From contig JAEUWP010000366.1 of assembly GCA_018524725.1 (NCBI GenBank), positions 310,001-374,000 on the forward strand: a DNA stretch of 64,000 nt. The letters run 5' to 3'. The notes under the pieces were generated by a model. It made no database searches and had not been told where the DNA came from. It saw only the letters and a list, made by a program, of their open reading frames with translations. Each line of letters opens with the position of its first letter. The stretch's first letter is position 1. A program made the translations under genes and the position numbers. Source of the stretch: Podaxis mareebaensis. Its lineage: Eukaryota; Basidiomycota; Agaricomycetes; Agaricales; Agaricaceae. This document shows, in pieces, positions 58,616 through 64,000 of this stretch.

Positions 58616-61600
58616 CTACAAGAGTCCGGGCTTCTCTACGGTTTGGTACATCTGAATCAGGTCACCCTCGCGGAGGTCAGCGAAATCTACGAAGCTCAGA
58701 CCACATTCTGAGCCCTTGCGTACTTCGGTCACATCCTTTTTGAGGATGCGCATAGTATCTAGAGACCCTGAAATAACGGTTGATACGTAAGTCAGCGTCA
58801 GACGGAATCGAACATACCTTCATGAATCACGGAACCGTCTCTGACGATTCGTGCGAACCTGGCCTTCTCAATGATACCATTCACCACCCGGCAACCAGCG
58901 ATCTTTTTCACTTGTTTCGCTTTCAAGTGAATGTCGAACAGTTGAAGAACGGTGGCTTCTCCCGTCACTTTGGTTTCTTTAATCGTAGGTAGAAGGGCAA
59001 CCACTCGTTGTTGAACATCCTCCATCAACCGATATATAATAGGTGATGTGACTATAGGCACCATGTTCTGTGCTGCCAAGATCTCCACTGACCGGGGCAC
59101 AGACACAGAGAAGGCGACGATAGTGGCTGCTCACAAGTGTTCGATCAGCAAGGAGAGCCAGGCTATGGACAACTGGGAACACACCGTTCACGGCTTTTGC
59201 CATCAGCACATCCGACTCCGTCACGTCTCCTACACTGGAGGACACGATCTTGGTCATGGCTTCCTTGTTCCCAATTCCCTGCAGCGCCCCCTCGACAGCC
59301 TCTGCACTTCCACTGACATCCGCCTTGATGATCAACTTCAACTCCTTGGGGCCATCGGATTCCGTTTGTGCGGGGATATACTTATCATCCTTGCCGCCCT
59401 CTGTTTTCTTCCGTTCACGTTCTTCTTTTCGGGCAGCGTTGATGGCATCTACGTCTGCCAAGGACGCCGCGATCTCTGCTTGTCTTATGCGGTTGGCAAG
59501 AGCTTTCTTGACGTCCGATTCTTTGCCATCAAGGACCTCATCCCCTGCTTTGGGCAGCGTTTTCCAACCAGACACGGTAACGGCCATTCCAGGGTACGCA
59601 GCCTTAACAGACTTGCCAGCAGAATCGGTCATCGCGCGGACTTTGGCAGGATGAGTGCCACTTAGGATATGCGAGCCAGTCTTGAGGCATCCTCGTAGCA
59701 CAAGGACGGTTGCGACAGGTCTAAGTAGAGTATAAGATCTTGGTTCAGACTTAGCTTGTGGGCACTCACCCTAATCCTTTCGTCACCTTGGACTCGAGGA
59801 CATAGCCTTGAACAGGGCCTTCCTTCTCAGCACGGAGATCTTGGAGTTCTGCCATCGCCGACAGAGTTTCCACAAGGTCCGAGAGACCTTGACCCGTCAA
59901 ACCCGACACCTCGACCGAGGGCACATCACCACCAAAGGTCTCAAGCTGGATTCCTTCCGACATCAGAGCCAGTTTCACAGCTTCCTGGGGAACAAGTAGG
60001 TTTTTAGTGTATGGTATAAGGTCAGGAGAGTGTCGCTTACGACGTCGGCTTCTGGTTTGTCAACCTTGTTTATTGCAACAACGAGGCCAACTTTGCCAGC
60101 GTCCTTCTGGAGGAGGTTGATTACTTCTCTGGTCTGAGGCATGATGCCGTCATCTGCCGCCACAACGAGAACTACAATATCCGTAATACCAGCACCTCGC
60201 GCTCTCATGGCTGAAAATGCAGCGTGGCCTGGAGTATCAAGGAATGTAATTGACTGTTGTCCTTGTGAAGACTTGACTGGGACAGAGAAAGCTCCAATAT
60301 GTTGTGTGATGCCTCCTGCTTCACCCTTCGCAACCGCTGAGGATCGTAAAGTATCAAGTAGCGTTGTTTTGCCATGGTCAACATGACCCATGATTGTTAC
60401 TATGGGTGGTCGGGAAGGCAAGGAGGAAGGATTGGGGTGTGGGGCGCTGGATAACGGAAATGCTGTTAGAATACTTCCCACCTTTTTATTGAACAGGATT
60501 TACGGTGGATATAGATCGAACGCGGCTTCGTCATCAACGACGGGGTTGCGTCCAAGTTCTTCAGCCAAGAGAACAGCGTAGTCGGAGGTCAGGACTAAAG
60601 ATGAAATGCCATTAATACAACATCACTTGCCGGAAAACGGGCAACGAACCATGATCATGAGTCGCTTCTTCTTTCATCCCAGCCTCGACCATCTTTCGGA
60701 TAAGACGGTCTTGAATTAAACTTCAGAAACTGTACCTCCGATACGAGGGCAAAAATAACGTACCAAATTTAACGTTCAGTATCCTCGCCAAAGTCCCGAC
60801 AGTCACGGTTGTCGGTATATACACATCCATTCGTGGTTTGTCCTTTATACGTGGCAAGTGTAGTTTTGGTTTCCGAGCTTGACTATCCTGATGGGCTTTG
60901 CGCTTCAAACCTCGCCCCTCGTCGTGGTGAAGGTTCTTCACAACAGAGCCTCGCGTCTTGTAGGGGTCCGAACGCGAGCGACTCGCCCGTGAAAGCTCTT
61001 TTTTCGGAACTCGATCATCCTCCCCAAAGCGGTCAGGCTCGGGCTCGTACAGGTCGTCTTCCTGCACTGTTGAGCTCTCTATTATGCTTTCTTCGCGAGT
61101 ACTTTCCTCCGTTTTTGTTGGCAGCCTTTTGTTCAAGGTGTTTTGGGGGGCATGGGGCACATTCTGGCCGCTTGGTCTTCGGTTCTGGTTATGATTCCGG
61201 TTCTGTTTGAACTTAGGTTGTAGCGATGAAGTAGAGCATTTTGCAGGGGATGGTTCGCGTCGTGAAGAGGAGCGGGAGGATTGCGAGGATTCTTGAAAGA
61301 TGTCCGTTAACAGTTTAGGAACGAGCGGTTGAATCACGTACGTCTTTCAGCGTCACGAGAACGTGCCGGGCTGTTGAAGTCATTTGGACGGGCCCATGAC
61401 TTGGCCGAGGGTACTCTCTGCGAAGTGATAAGCCCACGTCTTGGTTTCAGAAATAGCGGTTATCCTACATCTGCTGACTGCAACGGGGACCACTTTTTCG
61501 GTGTCGGCAACTGTTCCGAGTAGTCATACGCCTGGCCGGGGATCTGGTACAAATGTCAGCACGCTTGTATATCAGACATTTCACCTTTCACACCTTCAAT

Positions 61601-61642
61601 TTGGCCGCGGTAGCCGCTGAACGAGACTGGATATGTTGACAT
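58616..61642 (-). CDS. Mitochondrial translation initiation factor IF-2
   Basis: The GTPase domain is complete: G1 [18 protein letters not shown]2 [14 protein letters not shown]3 [21 protein letters not shown]4 [10 protein letters not shown] and G5 [11 protein letters not shown]. Upstream, a long Arg/Ser/Gln-rich region ([20 protein letters not shown]) precedes the IF2-N-like block [19 protein letters not shown] and [19 protein letters not shown]. After the G domain, domains II-IV include [38 protein letters not shown] and [18 protein letters not shown]. The end is [20 protein letters not shown] and TVEKPGLL (stop 58616-58618). The factor brings initiator tRNA to the mitochondrial small subunit. 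The start at 61642 ([17 protein letters not shown]) rests on joined small exons with matching phases and does not look like a strong presequence, so a further 5' exon is possible. Confidence 0.92.
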
Positions 61643-61916
61643 CGCAGTATAGGGAGTAACGATCTATGTCGATGCATTTGAACGACCTGTTGGACTGACG
61701 GGAGCGACCTGCGATGTCAGCAATTAGACAAAGAGCGGTGAAGAGAGGACTCCAGAAACTGGAGATAATGGAGGGCGAGTATGCCTCAGCGACCCGGGAT
61801 CATTCCAGCCATTTTGTGAGTGCACGTGAGATCACACTCTCCGTTTCGTCACGCTCTCACCGAGCAATGTATGACATTCGTTGCCTCCGACAAGCGCGTA
61901 ATGCTGTCTACAATTA
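61643..61916. promoter_or_regulatory. Divergent promoter, IF-2 and scramblase genes
   Basis: 274 bp separate the two start codons. A 67-codon plus-strand frame spans part of it (61714-61917) but has no support as a gene. Either start may move by one small exon. Confidence 0.45.
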
Positions 61917-63553
61917 ATGTCCCCCTATTCTGTATCCAACGCAATGAATCTTGCGTCCACTAGGATGTTGCTCTCAAACTCTGCTTTCAGCCTCCAACGG
62001 TACTCCTCACGACCTCTAACAACTCGATACCAACCGTGGCGTTCATACGCCCTAAGTCGGTTTTCTAATAGGCGCGCGACTGGCGCTGGAAGAAGTCGGG
62101 AAACTGTCAAATCCGCTAATCCTCCACTAACGCGACAACGTCCGGACAATCCGCAACCACTTGAGGATACGCCGTCGGATGACGAGTCACGCATGTGGCA
62201 CACAGCTCAGCGGCCGCCAACAAGTAATTCCCAGGAGGGGCTTCAGAGACTGCTAATGCAAAATGACACCTTGATTATAGAACGGTATTCCGATATCCTT
62301 CACTTCCGTCTTTCGGTGACCTTATCGATGATTGCACAGACAAATCGAGATGCTCAATATTTTCGTTGGTTTCGAACAATGCAATAAATATACTATCAGT
62401 AAGCACCGCACTACCGTTCAATGCGCTTTGTGGAGCCATGGCCAAACAGTTCTGTCTAATCATAGGCAGTGAGGAAGGCGAACCGCTTGGATTTATTGCT
62501 GAAGAAGACCGAGGCTTCCTCGGTACAGTCGCGCGTCAGACCTTCGCAACCCATAGACCGTTCAGGGCAGTAATCCTTGACACTAGTGGTTCACCTATTC
62601 TATGGGTCGGTCAACGTCTTTGCATCCTACCTTCAACTCGTCTAACTGCCAGCCAGCTGAGACGACCTTTTGCCTGGATTAACTCCCGTATGTACGTCCA
62701 GCGCTTGAAGGACTTTTCAGATTACACGCCCGAGGGTGAACCGATACTCGACACGTTCGGGGAGGTCCAACAAAGATGGCATCCGTGGCGTAGACGCTAC
62801 GATCTCTTCCTCAGGTAAAAATCATTCAGAGTTATTTTGTTCGCGATATTAATCTATTGTACAAGGGAGAGTCGAAGACGGATATTATCTCTAGCGTCAG
62901 AACCCCAACCTGAACCCGAAACTACGGTCTTCACCCAGGTTGCAAAAGTCGATGCGCCTTTCCTTGCTTGGGATTTTCAATTGTTGGATGGCCGTGGACA
63001 AGATATTGCCTTTATTAGTCGTGCATTCCGAGGCTTTGGCCGAGAAGTGCATATCATTATGCTTCTGACCCTCGTTTCACAATATCGCTAACGCGAGGTT
63101 AGATCTTTACAGACACAGGTGCTTGACGTCCTGCCCTTGATACTAGTGGAGATCTCTGATGTACTGATGTCCCTTCAGGACGTTATTCGGTCTGCTTCAA
63201 ACCAGTCACACTTCTTGCCGATAGACAAGAATATACCCCTCAATTTAGTTCAAGGGTGCTCACACTGGACGAACGCGCGGTAGGCTCTTATCTGTCGTCT
63301 TGGTTCCCGTACTAACGTACAAGGCTGCTAGCTCTTTTTTGCCCTCGCAAGTATGTCTCTCTTCTGTCCGAAAATTCTTTGATACAAATGCTTGCCATCG
63401 AACCATTCTTGCAGTTAATATTGATTTTGATTATTTCTCTCGGCATTCGCATACGGGAACGTAAGCCGCATCATAGCCGTGCCCGTGACTTGAAAATATT
63501 TTTCTAATTTCTGTTTGCAGGGGTGGTCTTATCCATTTCTCCACTTGGGAGTG
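61917..63553 (+). CDS. Scramblase-family protein (Aim25-like), probably mitochondrial
   Basis: From ATG 61917 (or the in-frame ATG at 61944, MNLASTRMLLSNSAFSLQRY), the N-terminus is rich in Ser, Arg and Leu and poor in acids, like a mitochondrial presequence. Downstream exons read RQIEMLNIFVGFEQCNKYTI, EEGEPLGFIAEEDRGFLGTV, THRPFRAVILDTSGSPILW, RRPFAWINSRMYVQRL and FGEVQQRWHPWRRRYDLFL. Later blocks are FLAWDFQLLDGRGQDIAFIS, RAFRGFGREIFTDTGRYSVC and a last segment NIDFDYFSRHSHTGTGGLIH, ending FSTWE (stop 63551-63553). These match the beta-barrel scramblase fold of yeast Aim25 and PLSCR relatives. The tail keeps DYDYFSRHS-type residues of the calcium-loop and helix region. Biochemical lipid scrambling is not proved for the fungal members. 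About eight short introns are present. Confidence 0.87.
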
Positions 63554-64000
63554 ATCGGTCAGGAAACTTTACTCTTCTCTCCTACAAACGATGGCTTCTA
63601 CTGTTGTCATATTGCTCCCGGCGCTCGTCACACTGTACCATAAGTACGAATGAAACGTATCTATAATTCACCGTGCCTATCTAAATAAGATCCGTGCCAG
63701 TTATGCAATGGAGCGAGTCGCAGCAAGGACTTGTATCAGGTCTTTTGATAGGTTCTCGCCTTTCTCCACACGATGCAGAAGAGGCTGCACATGCGGCTGG
63801 GACCAAAAGAAAGAACGGGGTGCCCCATCCTGACACATGTTTTATGCTCACCCCAGCCGTCAAGTAAACTCGGGGTGGGCGAATGGGTCGTCCTAAACGT
63901 CCGCTTAATGGCCAGTGGGATGCCCCGTCTATAAGGTTCCCTTGGATCTTGCCGGGCTCATATAGTAGCAAGGTTACGCTAATACTTGGTACTATGCGCC
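63554..64000. other. Right-edge region, no supported gene
   Basis: About 450 bp after the scramblase stop. A 96-codon minus-strand frame (63681-63971) has no recognisable domain and overlaps unsupported frames; nothing is called. Confidence 0.5.

Noticed and set aside
61714..61917. 67-codon plus-strand frame between IF-2 and the scramblase
   Set aside because: It ends exactly before the scramblase ATG, has no motif, and probably lies in the shared promoter and 5' UTR.

Overview
The window is nuclear DNA from a filamentous fungus, most likely a basidiomycete of the Agaricomycetes type. Almost every recognisable protein is cut by several short introns (mostly about 45-65 nt, GTNNGT...YAG). Genes are compact and lie on both strands. 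The set is typically fungal: Ypt1, Lst8, Nop16, a Zn2Cys6 regulator, HIS3, a fused GOGAT and an Mss51-like protein. I saw no operons, CRISPR arrays, phage genes or complete transposons. All gene models were read by eye from frames and splice signals, so outer boundaries are firmer than individual introns.

Layout. 1-4.5 kb is gene-poor, with one possible partial exon at the left edge. 4.6-7.4 kb (minus) holds the Rab GTPase Ypt1 and a tandem pair of zinc-ribbon proteins. 8.8-16.3 kb (minus) holds a Zn2Cys6 transcription factor, the ribosome-biogenesis factor Nop16 and a HAD hydrolase. 16.3-19.8 kb has only unassigned open frames. 19.8-24.3 kb (plus) holds a penta-EF-hand protein and a long-chain acyl-CoA synthetase. 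24.7-38.6 kb holds two paralogous MFS transporters in opposite orientation, an unknown low-complexity protein, a membrane-anchored M24 aminopeptidase, a CUE-AlkB-GRF dioxygenase and an M13 (neprilysin-like) metallopeptidase.

38.7-48.9 kb is a nitrogen and amino-acid block: HIS3, an Mss51-like protein, and the 7.2-kb NAD(P)H glutamate synthase with Gcn4-type sites upstream. 50.6-52.1 kb is the TOR subunit Lst8. 53.2 kb holds a small orphan protein. 54.4-63.6 kb is rich in nuclear genes for mitochondrial proteins: ALKBH7-like dioxygenase, a mitochondrial-carrier-like protein, translation initiation factor IF-2 and an Aim25-type scramblase, with a CHORD/CS co-chaperone among them.

Five gene pairs are head-to-head across 100-275 bp and probably share promoters. 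The genes do not form one pathway; most are housekeeping. The points most worth follow-up are the CUE-AlkB-GRF fusion, the tandem zinc-ribbon pair with a 7-nt first exon, the microsatellite-encoded membrane anchor, the inverted repeat between HIS3 and MSS51, the unusually long NOP16 intron, and several orphan coding blocks. I found no convincing new multi-gene system.
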